Source: Actinomycetota bacterium (GTDB taxonomy: Bacteria; Actinomycetota; Acidimicrobiia; IMCC26256; PALSA-610). Taken from it: a stretch of 64,000 nucleotides of DNA. The position numbers were made by a program, and so were the translations under genes. The notes below the pieces were generated by a model. It was not told where the DNA came from. It did not search any database and saw only the letters and a program-made list of their open reading frames with translations. The DNA lies in assembly GCA_005779395.1 (NCBI GenBank), contig SXJP01000040.1, forward strand, positions 25,006 to 89,005, given 5' to 3'. Below are positions 1 to 10,510 of this stretch, piece after piece (the stretch's first letter is position 1; each line of letters opens with the position of its first letter).

Positions 1-863
1 GCTGAACCGCCAAGATCGAAAAACACATGTGCGCGGCTCACGAGAAAGACGCCAGCTGTGACCATGGTTGCAGCATGGATGAGCGCAGATACCGGAGTCG
101 GGCCTTCCATCGCATCGGGAAGCCAGATGTGCAATGGGAACTGAGCGCTCTTACCCATCGCGCCAACGAACAACAGCAAGGCGATCGCAGTAATCGTGCC
201 TTGCGACAAGCCCGGCGCCGCTGGCAGTGCAGTCGCATAATCGAGTGAGCCGAGCTTCGAAAAAATCAGGAACATCGCGATCATGAACCCGAAATCGCCG
301 ACACGGTTAGTGACGAAGGCCTTCTTGCCTGCGACTGCTGCTGAGTTGCGCTCGAACCAGAAAGAAATGAGCAGATACGAACAGAGCCCAACGCCTTCCC
401 AGCCCATGAACGTCATTAGGAACGATGAGCCCAGTACGAGAACGAGCATCGACGCTGCGAACAAATTGAGGTAAGCGAAGAATCGGCTGAACCGCGGGTC
501 TCTTGCCATATATCCGATGGCATAAAGGTGGATGAGAGTTGAGATACCCGTGACGAACAAAATCATCGTGATCGAGAGCGGATCTGCGAGGAACCCGAAA
601 CTCACGGTGAAATCGGAGTTCTTACCAATCGATGAAATCCATGTGAACCAGTTGTACACGTGGTGGCGTTCTTCGGAACCAAGACTTCCGAGCGCAAAGA
701 AGGCAGCTACGGAACCAAGAAAAGACAGTGCCATTAGCGACGTCGCTAGATAGCCGGACTTCGGTTCGCCAATGCGTTTCCCGAATAGCAAGAGGACTAC
801 CGCTCCAATAGCTGGCAAGGTCGGGACTAGCCAAATGAGATCGAGTACGTCGAGCGCGTCCAT
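1..863 (-). CDS. nuoL: NADH-quinone oxidoreductase subunit L (partial, cut by left edge)
   Basis: Proton-pumping antiporter-like membrane subunit of complex I. The frame reads open from an ATG at 863 to the window edge, about 287 residues, so this is the N-terminal half. Family landmarks are visible: the FMGWEGVGLCSYLLI segment and, further on, HIWLPDAMEGPTPVSALIHAA, which carry the charged residues of the proton channel. The start lies 1 nt beyond the nuoK stop (865-867). nuoM and nuoN are expected beyond the left edge. Identification is firm; the C-terminus with its lateral helix is not in the window. Confidence 0.97.
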   Translation of the reverse strand, partial: MDALDVLDLIWLVPTLPAIGAVVLLLFGKRIGEPKSGYLATSLMALSFLGSVAAFFALGSLGSEERHHVYNWFTWISSIGKNSDFTVSFGFLADPLSITMILFVTGISTLIHLYAIGYMARDPRFSRFFAYLNLFAASMLVLVLGSSFLMTFMGWEGVGLCSYLLISFWFERNSAAVAGKKAFVTNRVGDFGFMIAMFLIFSKLGSLDYATALPAAPGLSQGTITAIALLLFVGAMGKSAQFPLHIWLPDAMEGPTPVSALIHAATMVTAGVFLVSRAHVFFDLGGS

Positions 864-864
864 G

Positions 865-1191
865 TCAGCCCTTCAACAAATCGACATCATCGGCTGTGAC
901 GCCTTGGCGGCGGCGAAAGATCGCCACGATGATCGCGAGACCAACGGCAACTTCAGCCGCCGCAACAACGAGAGTGAAGAACACGATCGCCTGGCCATGA
1001 GCATCGTTGAGTCGCTTAGCAAATGCAACGAACGTGAGGTTGACTGCGTTCAGCATTAGTTCTACGCACATGAACATGATGAGCGTGTTGCGCCTAATCA
1101 AGAGTCCGACAGCACCAATCGTGAACATGAGCGCGCCGACGGCGAGGTAGTACTCGGTCGTGATCTTGACTGCGCCTAGCAAAGGGGTCAT
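865..1191 (-). CDS. nuoK: NADH-quinone oxidoreductase subunit K
   Basis: Small three-helix membrane subunit of complex I, 108 residues, the usual length. The family's [14 protein letters not shown] segment with the buried glutamate in helix 2 is present. I chose the ATG at 1191, inside a longer open frame reaching 1302, because it overlaps the nuoJ stop as ATGA and gives the family length; the extra 37 upstream residues are Cys/Arg-rich and read like nuoJ in another frame. It is translationally coupled to nuoJ and followed immediately by nuoL. Confidence 0.96.
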   Translation of the reverse strand: MTPLLGAVKITTEYYLAVGALMFTIGAVGLLIRRNTLIMFMCVELMLNAVNLTFVAFAKRLNDAHGQAIVFFTLVVAAAEVAVGLAIIVAIFRRRQGVTADDVDLLKG

Positions 1192-1757
1192 GCGAGCGCC
1201 TCTCCGCTTGAGCGTGCGACACCAGATCGACTCCGCCTCGCAAGTACTACAGAACCGACAACAGCTATTACGAGCATCACCGAAACCGCTTCTACAGCCC
1301 ATATGTAATCGGTGAACAACACCTTGGCGAGAGCCTCAACGTTGCCTTCATCTGCCGGTGCGACACCATCGGTTGCTGGCGCCGTCAAAGGATGGGTCTG
1401 CGGCGCAGTTCCTGCAGATAATTCTCGACCAGCGATAGTTCCAAGACCGACGAGCATCAAGATGCCGAGCAACACCGCGACGATACGTGCTGACTTGAAA
1501 CTCGTGTCGCGTTCTTCTCGCTTGTCCACACCGAGCAGCATGATTACGAATAGAAACAGAACCGTTATCGCGCTCGCGTAAACAACGATCTGCACGATCG
1601 CAACCAGATCAGCGTCTTGTTGCAAAAACAGCACAGCAACCGAAATCATCGCTGCGACGAGCGACAAAGCCGAGTAGACCGGGTGTCTGAACAGCACGAC
1701 GCCGAGTGCACCACTGAGTACGAGTCCTGAGAAAATAAAGAACACAATGGCTTCCAT
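1188..1757 (-). CDS. nuoJ: NADH-quinone oxidoreductase subunit J
   Basis: Five-helix membrane subunit of complex I, 189 residues. The N-terminus ([18 protein letters not shown] followed by [21 protein letters not shown]) is the standard conserved core with the helix-3 pi-bulge region. The last helix follows a long, poorly conserved Ala/Pro/Thr loop (about residues 115-140). The gene ends in an ATGA overlap with nuoK and starts next to the nuoI stop, so it sits in the middle of the nuo operon. Confidence 0.96.
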   Translation of the reverse strand: MEAIVFFIFSGLVLSGALGVVLFRHPVYSALSLVAAMISVAVLFLQQDADLVAIVQIVVYASAITVLFLFVIMLLGVDKREERDTSFKSARIVAVLLGILMLVGLGTIAGRELSAGTAPQTHPLTAPATDGVAPADEGNVEALAKVLFTDYIWAVEAVSVMLVIAVVGSVVLARRSRSGVARSSGEALA

Positions 1758-2419
1758 CAGTGATCAGCCTTCGCGTTGTGGCCGTTGTGTGATTCTGTGG
1801 CATGGGTAGGCGCCAACGCAATGTTGCTATCGACGGTCTGGCCGTCCTCGGGCGCACGCACGCCGAAGCCAAGTTCTCCCGACCAGTTCACCCGGCCTTC
1901 GTAGTCAGAGCGACCCGAAGACGAGGTCGCGCGCATCCACGCACTCGTGTGGTCGTCTTCGTCACCGCGCCAGTATTCCCACGGCATCCGTTTAGCCCGC
2001 CCGTCATCACCTACGAGTAGCTCGTTCTTGGTGTAGATCGCGTCTTGGCGGTTCGCGAAACTGAACTCGAACAACTTGGTCTCGGTAATGGCTTGTGTCG
2101 GGCACGCCTCTACACAAAGGTCGCAGTGAATACACCGCAGGTAATTGATCTCGTATGTGAAACCGAACCGCTCGCCGGGGCTGACAGGGTTGTCCGGAGG
2201 GTTGTCGCCGCCTCGCACATAGATGCACTTGGCAGGGCAGACTCCAGCACATAGTTCACAGCCGATGCACTTTTCCATGCCGTCTTCATAACGATTGAGA
2301 ACGTGTCGGCCGTGAAGACGTTGAGGCTTTGCACGCTTCTCTTCTGGGTACGGAACCGTGACGCGCTTCTTCTTGCCCATCTGGCGAAGCGTCACTCCGA
2401 AACCTTTTGCAAGGCCCAT
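1757..2419 (-). CDS. nuoI: NADH-quinone oxidoreductase subunit I, 2x[4Fe-4S]
   Basis: Peripheral-arm ferredoxin-like subunit carrying clusters N6a and N6b. Cysteines 51, 54, 57, 61 ([16 protein letters not shown]) and 96, 99, 102, 106 ([12 protein letters not shown]) form two complete CxxCxxCxxxCP motifs. The ATG at 2419 overlaps the nuoH stop by one base (TAATG) and gives 220 residues; the open frame continues upstream to 2701 but overlaps nuoH there. The C-terminal ~60 residues after the second cluster are an acidic, His-containing tail ([16 protein letters not shown]) without obvious function, as in other actinobacterial NuoI proteins. Confidence 0.97.
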   Translation of the reverse strand: MGLAKGFGVTLRQMGKKKRVTVPYPEEKRAKPQRLHGRHVLNRYEDGMEKCIGCELCAGVCPAKCIYVRGGDNPPDNPVSPGERFGFTYEINYLRCIHCDLCVEACPTQAITETKLFEFSFANRQDAIYTKNELLVGDDGRAKRMPWEYWRGDEDDHTSAWMRATSSSGRSDYEGRVNWSGELGFGVRAPEDGQTVDSNIALAPTHATESHNGHNAKADH

Positions 2420-3642
2420 TAGCGGAACTCCTCCACCGTCTCGCCCGACTTGGGCATACACAAATACAACAAGCCATACGCGGCACCGGCAATTCCAAAC
2501 GACAGCACGCCAGCGGCCGCCGGATTCCAGCCACGATCGCCGAGCACGAGGATTCCAGCAGTCACGAGCACCCAAAGAACGGCCAACTCGATGAGCCATT
2601 TCCATCCGAACGCCATGAGTTGGTCGTAGCGAAGTCGCGGGACAGATGCACGAAGCCACACCGTTCCGAACGTAAGCAAAAGCACCTTGCCTACGAACCA
2701 AAGAATAGGGACGACCGTGCCGTTAACCCATCCTGATTGACCAAACCGCGCTGGCATGAACATCGGACCGTTAGGGCCCCCAAGAAACAAAGTGACCGCG
2801 ACAGCCGACATCGTTATGATGTTCATGAACTCAGCCAAGAAGAAGATCGCGAATCGGATACCCGAATACTCGGTTACGAATCCTCCGACGAGTTCTTGTT
2901 CGGCTTCAACAAAGTCGAATGGAGGGTGGTTCGTTTCTGCGATTGCAGCGATAATGAAAATTACGAACCCGAGAGCCGCTGGCACGACATAGAAGTTGCT
3001 CAAGTTTTGCAGGATGCCATCGGTATTCGTCCACGATTGCTGGTTCACAATCTCACGCGTGCTCATCGTTCCGGCACGCATAAGCACAGACAGGATGCCA
3101 AGGCCGAACGCCGCTTCGTACGACAACATTTGTGCGCTGGCTCGTACCGAACCAAGCAGCGGATACTTAGATCCAGACGACCAGCCTGCGAGCATCACCC
3201 CATAAACGGCGATACCCGAGCAACCGAGAATAAACATGGCCCCAATTGGTAGGTCGACAACCTGAAGGTACGTCTCGTGGCCGAGAACATTGATCTTGCC
3301 GCCAACCGGGATCACGCAAAACATCAGGAACGCTGGCAGGATCGAAAGATATGGCGCAAGTCTGAAAATTGGCTTGTCGGCCGAACTCGGTATCGACTGT
3401 TCCTTGAAGAAGAGTTTGATGCCGTCGGCGAGTGTCTGCAAGATCCCGAACGGACCCGCATTTGCTGGGCCTGTGCGGTTCTGCATGTCTGCGATCCACT
3501 TGCGCATACCCCAGATGTAAAGCATCACCGAAACGAGCAACACGACGAACGCGATGACAACCTTTAGTAATACGACTACGAAGATCGAGCCCCAAAGACC
3601 ATCACCGTTAAACAGTGGGTCCGCTGCAAACAACGCGTTCAT
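2419..3642 (-). CDS. nuoH: NADH-quinone oxidoreductase subunit H
   Basis: Membrane subunit that, with NuoB and NuoD, forms the quinone-binding cavity of complex I. Family motifs include [29 protein letters not shown] near the N-terminus and the conserved acidic loop ([22 protein letters not shown]). At 407 residues it is longer than the E. coli protein because of extra C-terminal helices. Its start overlaps the nuoG stop as ATGA (3639-3642). Confidence 0.97.
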   Translation of the reverse strand: MNALFAADPLFNGDGLWGSIFVVVLLKVVIAFVVLLVSVMLYIWGMRKWIADMQNRTGPANAGPFGILQTLADGIKLFFKEQSIPSSADKPIFRLAPYLSILPAFLMFCVIPVGGKINVLGHETYLQVVDLPIGAMFILGCSGIAVYGVMLAGWSSGSKYPLLGSVRASAQMLSYEAAFGLGILSVLMRAGTMSTREIVNQQSWTNTDGILQNLSNFYVVPAALGFVIFIIAAIAETNHPPFDFVEAEQELVGGFVTEYSGIRFAIFFLAEFMNIITMSAVAVTLFLGGPNGPMFMPARFGQSGWVNGTVVPILWFVGKVLLLTFGTVWLRASVPRLRYDQLMAFGWKWLIELAVLWVLVTAGILVLGDRGWNPAAAGVLSFGIAGAAYGLLYLCMPKSGETVEEFR

Positions 3643-6269
3643 CGGAGAGTCTCGACTCGAATATCGGTCACTGAAACTGAAGCGTCGATGAGTTCGGATG
3701 CGCCAGTGCCATCAGCAGAAAAACCGAGCGAAGCGGTACCTGGGGCAATGCCGCGCGCTGCCTTCAGTTCTACCGTGATGCTCCCGCGCGAGCTAGTTGC
3801 TTTCACGGATTCGCCGCTCAGCACTCCGAGGCGTGCAGCGTCGGCTGAGGAAACAAGCATCGTTGGTGCCTTCTTAAGCCCGACGAGCGACGGTGACTCC
3901 GCAACGATACGACCTCCGTCGTAAAGCTTGCGGCCAACATTGACTCGCAGAGCGTATGCGTCACGCTGCGGAATCGACCTCGGTGCCACAACACGGTCCC
4001 AAACGAAAAGTGTCAACGCATCTTCAGTCGCAATTGTTCGGTCGATCTCTGCTGTTTCATCGACATCGCTGGCCTCAACGGCAACGTCGTCTCCATCTGC
4101 GCGAATCGGCTCCCAACTCAAGGAGTACTCGATGTCGAGAGATGAGCCGCCACGTCGGAAGACAACCTCGCCGAGGTGGTCTGCGAAAGGCAACACAACT
4201 CCGTCGCGGGCGTTTCGAATAGTGGCCGTCGACGCTCCAGCCCATGCCGGCGCCACACGACTGAATTCTTCGGTGATTTCATCGACCGTCTCAAGATCGA
4301 AATCTGAACCCATGCGCTGCGCTAGTTCAGATGCGATACGCCAATCGTCGAGCGCAAGTCCGCTTGCTGAGACCTTACGGCTGACTCTCTGCACGCGCCC
4401 TTCTAGATTCGTGACAGTGCCACCCTGTTCGGCCCAGAGAGTGCAAGGCATGAATACCTTGGCGCGACGGTTTGAAGGAGTTTCGAATGCATCGATTGCA
4501 ATAACTACGCCGACAGTATCGAGTGCTTGCTTAGCTAGCGATCGATCCGGGAAATCCGCGAGCGGGTCGGCGCCAACAAGCACGAGGACATGAATCTTGC
4601 CCTCAGCGCATGCCCGAAGTATTCCTTCGGTGCCGAGCCCGCGCTCGGCTGGCACGCTTCCCCAGTTCGAAGTGAAATGAACTCGTCCCGAATCGAGGCT
4701 CACCCGGCCCGGCAAGAATCCCGGTGCGAGTCCCGCTTCGAGTGCACCATGCACGTTCGACCGACGCAGCGCAGACAGGAACCGGACACGTGGCAACGCT
4801 CCGAGCGCCGCCGCTGCGCTCACGACTGTGTCATCGCGCTCTGCCAAAGACGTACGGCCGAGTATTACAACGATGTTTCCCTCGCGGCTGCCGATCGATC
4901 TTGTGGCCGCAGCGATCGTTTCATTCGCTGGCGTCGCCCCGCCGATTGCCGAGGCGAGTTGTTCGGCAACCAAGCCTTGCTCGCCAGGCGCCGCACCTAA
5001 CGCATGCGTGACGTACTTGCTCAAGCCGTGTGGTGCCGCAGAAAGGTCTACTAGCGGAACGCCGAGTTCAAGCGCAGCACGCTTCACGCGAAGGAACAAC
5101 ACGGGGAGCTCTTCTTTGAGATCACCAGCACAAAGGACAATCGCGGCCGCGTTATCGAGGTCGCTGATTTGAGCACGATCCGAACCAAGAACAACCTCGG
5201 CAGCTATGCCGTCGCCGAGTTGAGCGTCGACGTTGTCTGTGCCGATGACGCCCTTTGTGAGTCGCGCCCACGCATATGCGCTCTCGTTTGTACCGCTCGC
5301 CCCGCCGATCATGGCAATTGCGCCACCGCCGTGCAAGTTCTTAGCGCTCTTCAGTTCCGCCACCGCAGCATCAAGCGCCTGCGGCCACGACGCTTCCCGG
5401 CCACCAACCCGCGGAGTAAGAACCCTTGCTGCACTGTGTACATGTTCGTAGCCGAAGCGGCCCTTGTCGCACAACCAACCCTGGTTCACCGGTTCAGAAT
5501 CGACACCGAGCAACCGCACGATTTGATTACTTGAACTTTGCACAGCTCCACGACAATGCACGGCACATGTCGTGCAACTCGTCTCAACTGTCGCAAGGTC
5601 CCACGGGCGCGCCTTAAATCGGTACGGCTTGGCCGTGAGTGCACCGACGGGACAGATCTGCACAACATTTCCAGAGAAGTACGACGAAAATGGGTCGTCA
5701 GGAAAATTCAGGACCTGCGTGTGATCGCCACGATCAACGAAACTAATGAGCGGATCGCCTGCAATCTCGTCTGCGAACCGGGTACAGCGCGCACACTGAA
5801 TACAACGTTCGCGGTCGAGCAAGACAAGATCGCTGATTGCAATCGGCTTTTCGAAGTGACGCTTTTCTTCTACGAAACGAGACTCGACTGGCCCAAATGC
5901 AAGTGTCGTGTCTTGCAGCGGGCACTCGCCTCCGCGATCGCAAACCGGGCAATCGAGCGGATGATTGATGAGCAACAATTCGAGTACGCCGTCTTGCGCC
6001 GCTTTCACGCTGTCGGTGTCTGTGTGACAAACCATTGCTTCACTAACCGGCATCGTGCATGCTGGCGGGAAACCACGGATACCGTCGACTTCGACGAGAC
6101 ACATGCGACACATGCCGACGGGCTTCATGCGCTCGTGCCAACAAAAACGCGGGATGTAGATGCCGTTGTCTTGCGCGACTTTGATGAGAAGTTCACCTGG
6201 GCGCGCTTCGATGCTTTTGCCATCGATTGTTACGGTCACTGTCGTCTTGGCTTCGTTCACAGCTGTCAT
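3639..6269 (-). CDS. nuoG: NADH-quinone oxidoreductase subunit G
   Basis: Large iron-sulfur subunit of the NADH-oxidising arm, 876 residues. N-terminal [2Fe-2S] ligands are C43, C54, C57, C71; the His-Cys3 cluster N5 uses H103, C107, C110, C116; N4 uses C156, C159, C162, C206. A fourth motif, C232-x2-C235-x3-C239 and C267, matches the extra N7 cluster found only in some bacteria. A molybdopterin-oxidoreductase-like fold (no cofactor expected) and a C-terminal molydopterin-dinucleotide-binding-like domain follow. The start overlaps the nuoF stop. Confidence 0.97.
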   Translation of the reverse strand: MTAVNEAKTTVTVTIDGKSIEARPGELLIKVAQDNGIYIPRFCWHERMKPVGMCRMCLVEVDGIRGFPPACTMPVSEAMVCHTDTDSVKAAQDGVLELLLINHPLDCPVCDRGGECPLQDTTLAFGPVESRFVEEKRHFEKPIAISDLVLLDRERCIQCARCTRFADEIAGDPLISFVDRGDHTQVLNFPDDPFSSYFSGNVVQICPVGALTAKPYRFKARPWDLATVETSCTTCAVHCRGAVQSSSNQIVRLLGVDSEPVNQGWLCDKGRFGYEHVHSAARVLTPRVGGREASWPQALDAAVAELKSAKNLHGGGAIAMIGGASGTNESAYAWARLTKGVIGTDNVDAQLGDGIAAEVVLGSDRAQISDLDNAAAIVLCAGDLKEELPVLFLRVKRAALELGVPLVDLSAAPHGLSKYVTHALGAAPGEQGLVAEQLASAIGGATPANETIAAATRSIGSREGNIVVILGRTSLAERDDTVVSAAAALGALPRVRFLSALRRSNVHGALEAGLAPGFLPGRVSLDSGRVHFTSNWGSVPAERGLGTEGILRACAEGKIHVLVLVGADPLADFPDRSLAKQALDTVGVVIAIDAFETPSNRRAKVFMPCTLWAEQGGTVTNLEGRVQRVSRKVSASGLALDDWRIASELAQRMGSDFDLETVDEITEEFSRVAPAWAGASTATIRNARDGVVLPFADHLGEVVFRRGGSSLDIEYSLSWEPIRADGDDVAVEASDVDETAEIDRTIATEDALTLFVWDRVVAPRSIPQRDAYALRVNVGRKLYDGGRIVAESPSLVGLKKAPTMLVSSADAARLGVLSGESVKATSSRGSITVELKAARGIAPGTASLGFSADGTGASELIDASVSVTDIRVETLR

Positions 6270-7615
6270 GAATTAACCCTGACGTTCACGGCGATGCCCG
6301 GTCGACCACCACTGCACGCAGCGTCGACCTCGGCTCGGAAGTATTTCTCGAGGCTCGCTACAGCGCTTACTGGCGACGGTCCGAGCGGACAGATAGTGGT
6401 CTGCGTGAACGGTGCTCGCAAGACATCGGGCGAGACGTTCGCGCTCATCGACAACAGTAACTCCATGTCGGTCGGGCGGCCTTGCCCATGGCTCATGCGA
6501 TACAAGATCTTCTCGATCCATCCGGTGCCTTCGCGGCACGGCGTGCACTTGCCACAGCTTTCGTGCGCATAAAACTTAGCTAGACGCCAAGCGACCAACA
6601 CCGGGTCCGTGCTCTGGTCGTAGACCATGATTGCGCCAGAGCCAAGAGTTGTACCAAGTTTGGCTGTGATGTCATCGATGTCGTAGACCTGGTCGAGGTG
6701 CTCGTCGCAGTTCACGAGCCATTGGAACGATGCCCCACCGGGAAGGAAGAATTTCAGTTCTTTGTCGTCGCGAAGTCCCCCACAAAGTTCGAAAATGATT
6801 TCGCGGAAAGTCATGCCGAATTCGATCTCATAAATTCCGGGGTTCTTGATGTGACCCGAAATTGCAGCAACCCGAGTACCGGTACTGCGCCCAACGCCTA
6901 GTTTGGCGTACTCGGCCCCGCCCATCTTGATGATGTGTGTAAGAGTCGAGGCTGTTTCAACGTTGTTGACCACCGTCGGTTTCGCGTACACACCTGAGTG
7001 GATCGGAAGAGGTGGCTTAATTCGCGGCATACCGCGCTTGCCTTCGAGACTCTCGATCAGTGCGCTTTCTTCGCCACAGATATATGCACCGGCTCCGCGG
7101 TGTACAACGATGTCGAGGCTGAAGCCCGAACCTTGAATATTTTCGCCGACCCAGCCGTTTGCGGAAGCTTCTTTCACCGCATTGACTACGCGGTCATACC
7201 CGAGTGCGAACTCGCCGCGCAGATAGATGAAGGCCTTGTTGATGCCACATGCAAACGCCTCGATGCAGACGCCTTCTACGAGGGCATGCGGATCCTTTTC
7301 GATGATCTCGCGGTCCTTGAAAGTGGAAGGCTCGCCCTCGTCGCCGTTGATCACAAGGTAACGCGGGAAGACGTCCGCTGGGAGCGATTCCCACTTGATC
7401 GCCGTCGGGAAGTTCGCCCCGCCTCGCCCGCGTAGACCAGACGCCTTGACTTGCGCCAAGAGGTCGGCTGCATCGCCCTTGCGTAGGACATCTGCCCAAA
7501 TTTGGTACGCACCGTCGGCGCGGGCGTTTTCGTACTTCCATGCATCTACAACGTCGTGGAGTCTGCGCGTGACTATGCGCGTCTCGCGTACCTCAATCTT
7601 TTTTGTGTCAGTCAT
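6266..7615 (-). CDS. nuoF: NADH-quinone oxidoreductase subunit F (FMN/NADH)
   Basis: NADH-binding flavoprotein subunit, 449 residues. The glycine-rich FMN/NADH segments (GLRGRGGANFPTAIKW and RGAGAYICGEESALIESLEGKRG) and the C-terminal cluster N3 motif CGKCTPCREG, with a distal cysteine, are all present. It overlaps nuoE by 4 nt upstream (7612-7615) and nuoG by 4 nt downstream, so the three NADH-module genes are translationally coupled. Confidence 0.98.
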   Translation of the reverse strand: MTDTKKIEVRETRIVTRRLHDVVDAWKYENARADGAYQIWADVLRKGDAADLLAQVKASGLRGRGGANFPTAIKWESLPADVFPRYLVINGDEGEPSTFKDREIIEKDPHALVEGVCIEAFACGINKAFIYLRGEFALGYDRVVNAVKEASANGWVGENIQGSGFSLDIVVHRGAGAYICGEESALIESLEGKRGMPRIKPPLPIHSGVYAKPTVVNNVETASTLTHIIKMGGAEYAKLGVGRSTGTRVAAISGHIKNPGIYEIEFGMTFREIIFELCGGLRDDKELKFFLPGGASFQWLVNCDEHLDQVYDIDDITAKLGTTLGSGAIMVYDQSTDPVLVAWRLAKFYAHESCGKCTPCREGTGWIEKILYRMSHGQGRPTDMELLLSMSANVSPDVLRAPFTQTTICPLGPSPVSAVASLEKYFRAEVDAACSGGRPGIAVNVRVNS

Positions 7616-8100
7616 TTCAGACCGCCTGACACTCCACGTGGTTGCAGCACGCCAGACTTGTAATCGTCGACTATGGCTGCTGCCATCTCAGGTACCAAGT
7701 GTTCGTGGTACTCGTAGTTCACCTGCATCGCCGGGGCATTCCCACACGCAGCAAGGCACTCAACCTCTTCCACGAACACGTCATCGTCCGCTGCGTAGCG
7801 GTCGTTGAGGTGTTCAAGGATTTCGGGACCACCAACTACAAGACAGGTCACGTTCGTGCACACGCTTACCACTAGCTTCCCGCATGGCCGACGCTTGTAC
7901 ATCGTGTAGAAACTGCAAACACCTTGGACGTCGGCGGGCGTTGTTCCTACGAGGTCTGCAATCTCTGCCATGGCCTCTGTTGTTAGCCAACCATCTTGAT
8001 CCTGTGCGATGTGGGCTAGCGGAAGTATGGCTGAATGAGCATCTGGATACTGCGCGATAACGGACTGCGCTCGTGCGAGATTCTCGGGTGTGAAACTCAT
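7612..8100 (-). CDS. nuoE: NADH-quinone oxidoreductase subunit E, [2Fe-2S]
   Basis: Thioredoxin-fold [2Fe-2S] subunit (cluster N1a), 162 residues. The ligand pairs are a Cys-x4-Cys in VCTNVTC and a Cys-x3-Cys in CLAACGNAP. An N-terminal helical domain precedes them. Starts and stops overlap nuoD and nuoF by 4 nt each. Confidence 0.97.
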   Translation of the reverse strand: MSFTPENLARAQSVIAQYPDAHSAILPLAHIAQDQDGWLTTEAMAEIADLVGTTPADVQGVCSFYTMYKRRPCGKLVVSVCTNVTCLVVGGPEILEHLNDRYAADDDVFVEEVECLAACGNAPAMQVNYEYHEHLVPEMAAAIVDDYKSGVLQPRGVSGGLK

Positions 8101-9383
8101 CGATCGACCTCACCCAAGATCGGGTCGATGCTCGAAACGATTGCGACGGCATCGGCGACTAGAGCGTTACGCACCATTGGGCCCATTGATTGAAGGTTGT
8201 AAAATGATGGACCGCGAACATGCATGCGTAGCGGCTTCGCTGAACCGTCGCTCACGATGTAGCAACCGATCTCTCCACGTGGACTCTCAACTGCAACATA
8301 CGTTTCCCCTGCAGGAACTTTGAATCCTTCTGTAAACAATTTGAAATGGTGAATGAGCGCTTCCATCGACTCGTCGATGCGCGCACGCGGTGGTGGCGTT
8401 ACTTTTGCGTCATCTACTCGATAGTCGCCCGCAGGCATTTTCGCCACGCACTGACGCACGATCTTGATTGACTCGTAGATCTCTTCAAGCCGAACGCGCC
8501 ACCGGTCGTAGACATCGCCAGCGGTTGCGTAGACAACGTCAAAGTCGACCTCGTTGTATTTGAGATACGGCTGTGACTTGCGAAGGTCCCATGCGAATCC
8601 AGTGCTGCGCAAGATCGGACCCGTAATTGAAAGATCGAGGCATTCTTGAGTCGTGATCGTGCCAACGCCAACGAGTCGGCTTTTCCAGATCGGGTTCTCC
8701 GTGAGAAGGTCGGCATAGTCGCGCACACCTGCTTCGACTTTTTCGAGGGTTGCTAAGACGTCGGTAGCCCAACCGTCTGGGAGGTCTGCTGCGACTCCTC
8801 CGACGCGAATGAAATTGTGGTTCATCCGTAGTCCGGTAATGCTCTCGAGGAGGCGAAGGGTTTCTTCGCGCTCGCGCCAGCCGTAAATCATCATCGAGAC
8901 CGCACCGATGTCCATGCCGTTCGTGGCTTGGAACAAAAGGTGAGAGCTAATCCGGTTGAGTTCGACAAGCATCATTCGGATCCACTGCGCACGATCGGGG
9001 ACTTCGATTTCGAGAAGTTTCTCGACTGCCATGCAGTACACGAGTTCATTCGAAAGCGGTGATGCGTAATCCATGCGGGTCACGTTCGTGCAGCCCTGCA
9101 CGTAGCTCAGTTCTTCGCCGGTTTTTTCCATGCCTGTATGCAGGTAACCGATGACGGCTTTGGCGTTAACGACTTCCTCGGAGTCGAGCTCCATCATGAC
9201 GCGCAATACGCCGTGAGTTGACGGGTGCTGAGGACCCATGTTGATGAGCATCGTGTCGCCGAGTTCGTCGTCTGGCCACGGCGCGCCAGTCACGACCAAT
9301 TCCTTTTGCGTCAACTTGAGCTTCTGTTTGCCCTCGTCTGTTTGACGACGAAGTCGGCTGAACATTTTCGATCTCTCGGTCAT
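8097..9383 (-). CDS. nuoD: NADH-quinone oxidoreductase subunit D
   Basis: 49-kDa-type subunit related to [NiFe]-hydrogenase large subunits; it lines the quinone site. Typical segments are MGPQHPSTHGVLRV, IGYLHTGMEKTGEE and the C-terminal ESPRGEIGCYIVSDGS with a terminal VDR. The length of 428 residues is normal. NuoC and NuoD are separate genes here, unlike in E. coli. It overlaps nuoC by 4 nt. Confidence 0.98.
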   Translation of the reverse strand: MTERSKMFSRLRRQTDEGKQKLKLTQKELVVTGAPWPDDELGDTMLINMGPQHPSTHGVLRVMMELDSEEVVNAKAVIGYLHTGMEKTGEELSYVQGCTNVTRMDYASPLSNELVYCMAVEKLLEIEVPDRAQWIRMMLVELNRISSHLLFQATNGMDIGAVSMMIYGWREREETLRLLESITGLRMNHNFIRVGGVAADLPDGWATDVLATLEKVEAGVRDYADLLTENPIWKSRLVGVGTITTQECLDLSITGPILRSTGFAWDLRKSQPYLKYNEVDFDVVYATAGDVYDRWRVRLEEIYESIKIVRQCVAKMPAGDYRVDDAKVTPPPRARIDESMEALIHHFKLFTEGFKVPAGETYVAVESPRGEIGCYIVSDGSAKPLRMHVRGPSFYNLQSMGPMVRNALVADAVAIVSSIDPILGEVDR

Positions 9384-9931
9384 CGCGGACTCGGATCAGT
9401 CTTGAATGTCACAGGGACACGCGCTGCTGCAAAGTCCTTGCGCAACGGGTGCCCTTCCCACTCGTCCGGCATCATGATGCGGGTGAGGTCGGGGTGACCT
9501 TCAAAGTTGATGCCAAATAGATCGAACACTTCCCGTTCGGCGAAGTTCGCGCCCGAAAAGATTGGGGTAACAGACGGCACCGTTGGATCTGTCGAAGGAA
9601 CCTCGCAGATGACTCGGATTCGACGGTTGCGAGCATGGCTAAGGAAGTTCGCGATTACCTCGAACCGTTCTGGCTCGACACCCGATGGCAGATTTCGTGC
9701 CGGGTTCGTGAGGTGGTCAACGGCTGTCACATCGACGCACATCGTGAACTGCTGCTCGTCTCGGAGCAGCTTTGCCGCTTCTGCGAGCTTCGAACGTTCG
9801 AGATACACAACCGGCTGGGCAAGTGAGTCTCTGTAGATCGCGCCGAACTGAGCACAAAGGACCGTCGCCACGTCATCGACATCCACCGGCGCGTTATTCG
9901 TCTCTGTGGCTTCGTCTGACATGTCGCTCAA
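9380..9931 (-). CDS. nuoC: NADH-quinone oxidoreductase subunit C
   Basis: 30-kDa-type subunit of complex I, 183 residues. The signature is near the C-terminus: GANFAEREVFDLFGINFEGHPDLTRIMMPDEWEGHPLRKDF. The first ~20 residues are a Glu/Asp/Thr-rich tail. There is a 24-nt gap to nuoB, one of the few non-overlapping junctions in the operon. Confidence 0.97.
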   Translation of the reverse strand: MSDMSDEATETNNAPVDVDDVATVLCAQFGAIYRDSLAQPVVYLERSKLAEAAKLLRDEQQFTMCVDVTAVDHLTNPARNLPSGVEPERFEVIANFLSHARNRRIRVICEVPSTDPTVPSVTPIFSGANFAEREVFDLFGINFEGHPDLTRIMMPDEWEGHPLRKDFAAARVPVTFKTDPSPR

Positions 9932-9955
9932 GTTCTTGTCGTTTACTAGTGAGGA

Positions 9956-10510
9956 TCAGGCTGGTGCTGTGGCTTCAGCGTTTAGTTGGATAGCAGCACC
10001 GCCGGTATGGCTGTTGGCCCGCCGACGCATTAGCTCGCCGCTACGGATTTGTTCGTGCAGGGTCAGGATGCCGTGCATAAGTGTCTCTGGGCCAGGAGGG
10101 CAGCCAGGCACATAGACATCTACCGGCACGATCTGGTCAACGCCTTGCACGATCGCGTAATTGTTGAACATCCCGCCGCTGCTTGCACATACGCCCATTG
10201 AGATGACCCACTTGGGTTCGACCATCTGGTCATATACCTGACGAAGTACAGGCGCCATCTTTTGTGAGACGCGTCCAGCGACAATCATCAGGTCGGCTTG
10301 ACGCGGGCTAGCTCGAAATACTTCCATGCCGTAACGAGCGATGTCGTAGTGCGCGGCACCCGATGCCATCATTTCGATTGCGCAGCAGGCGAGCCCAAAT
10401 GTTGCTGGAAAAACAGAGTTGCGACGTGCCCACTTGACTAAATCTTCGAGCATTCCTGTAGCGAACCCATGTGGGACTGCTTCGAGACCAATGTGTGGAA
10501 GTTCGGTCAT
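9956..10510 (-). CDS. nuoB: NADH-quinone oxidoreductase subunit B, cluster N2
   Basis: Subunit holding cluster N2, the last electron carrier before quinone. The tandem cysteines C42-C43 ([11 protein letters not shown]), C108 (GVCASSGG) and C137 (PGCPPGPE) are the four N2 ligands. The ATG at 10510 overlaps the nuoA stop as ATGA and gives 184 residues; the longer frame to 10615 has a Cys/Arg-rich leader that is nuoA read in another frame. Confidence 0.97.
   Translation of the reverse strand: MTELPHIGLEAVPHGFATGMLEDLVKWARRNSVFPATFGLACCAIEMMASGAAHYDIARYGMEVFRASPRQADLMIVAGRVSQKMAPVLRQVYDQMVEPKWVISMGVCASSGGMFNNYAIVQGVDQIVPVDVYVPGCPPGPETLMHGILTLHEQIRSGELMRRRANSHTGGAAIQLNAEATAPA

Noticed and set aside
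5538..6572. Long plus-strand frame opposite nuoG and nuoF
   Set aside because: It is antisense to two clear complex I genes and has no recognisable domain or ribosome site.
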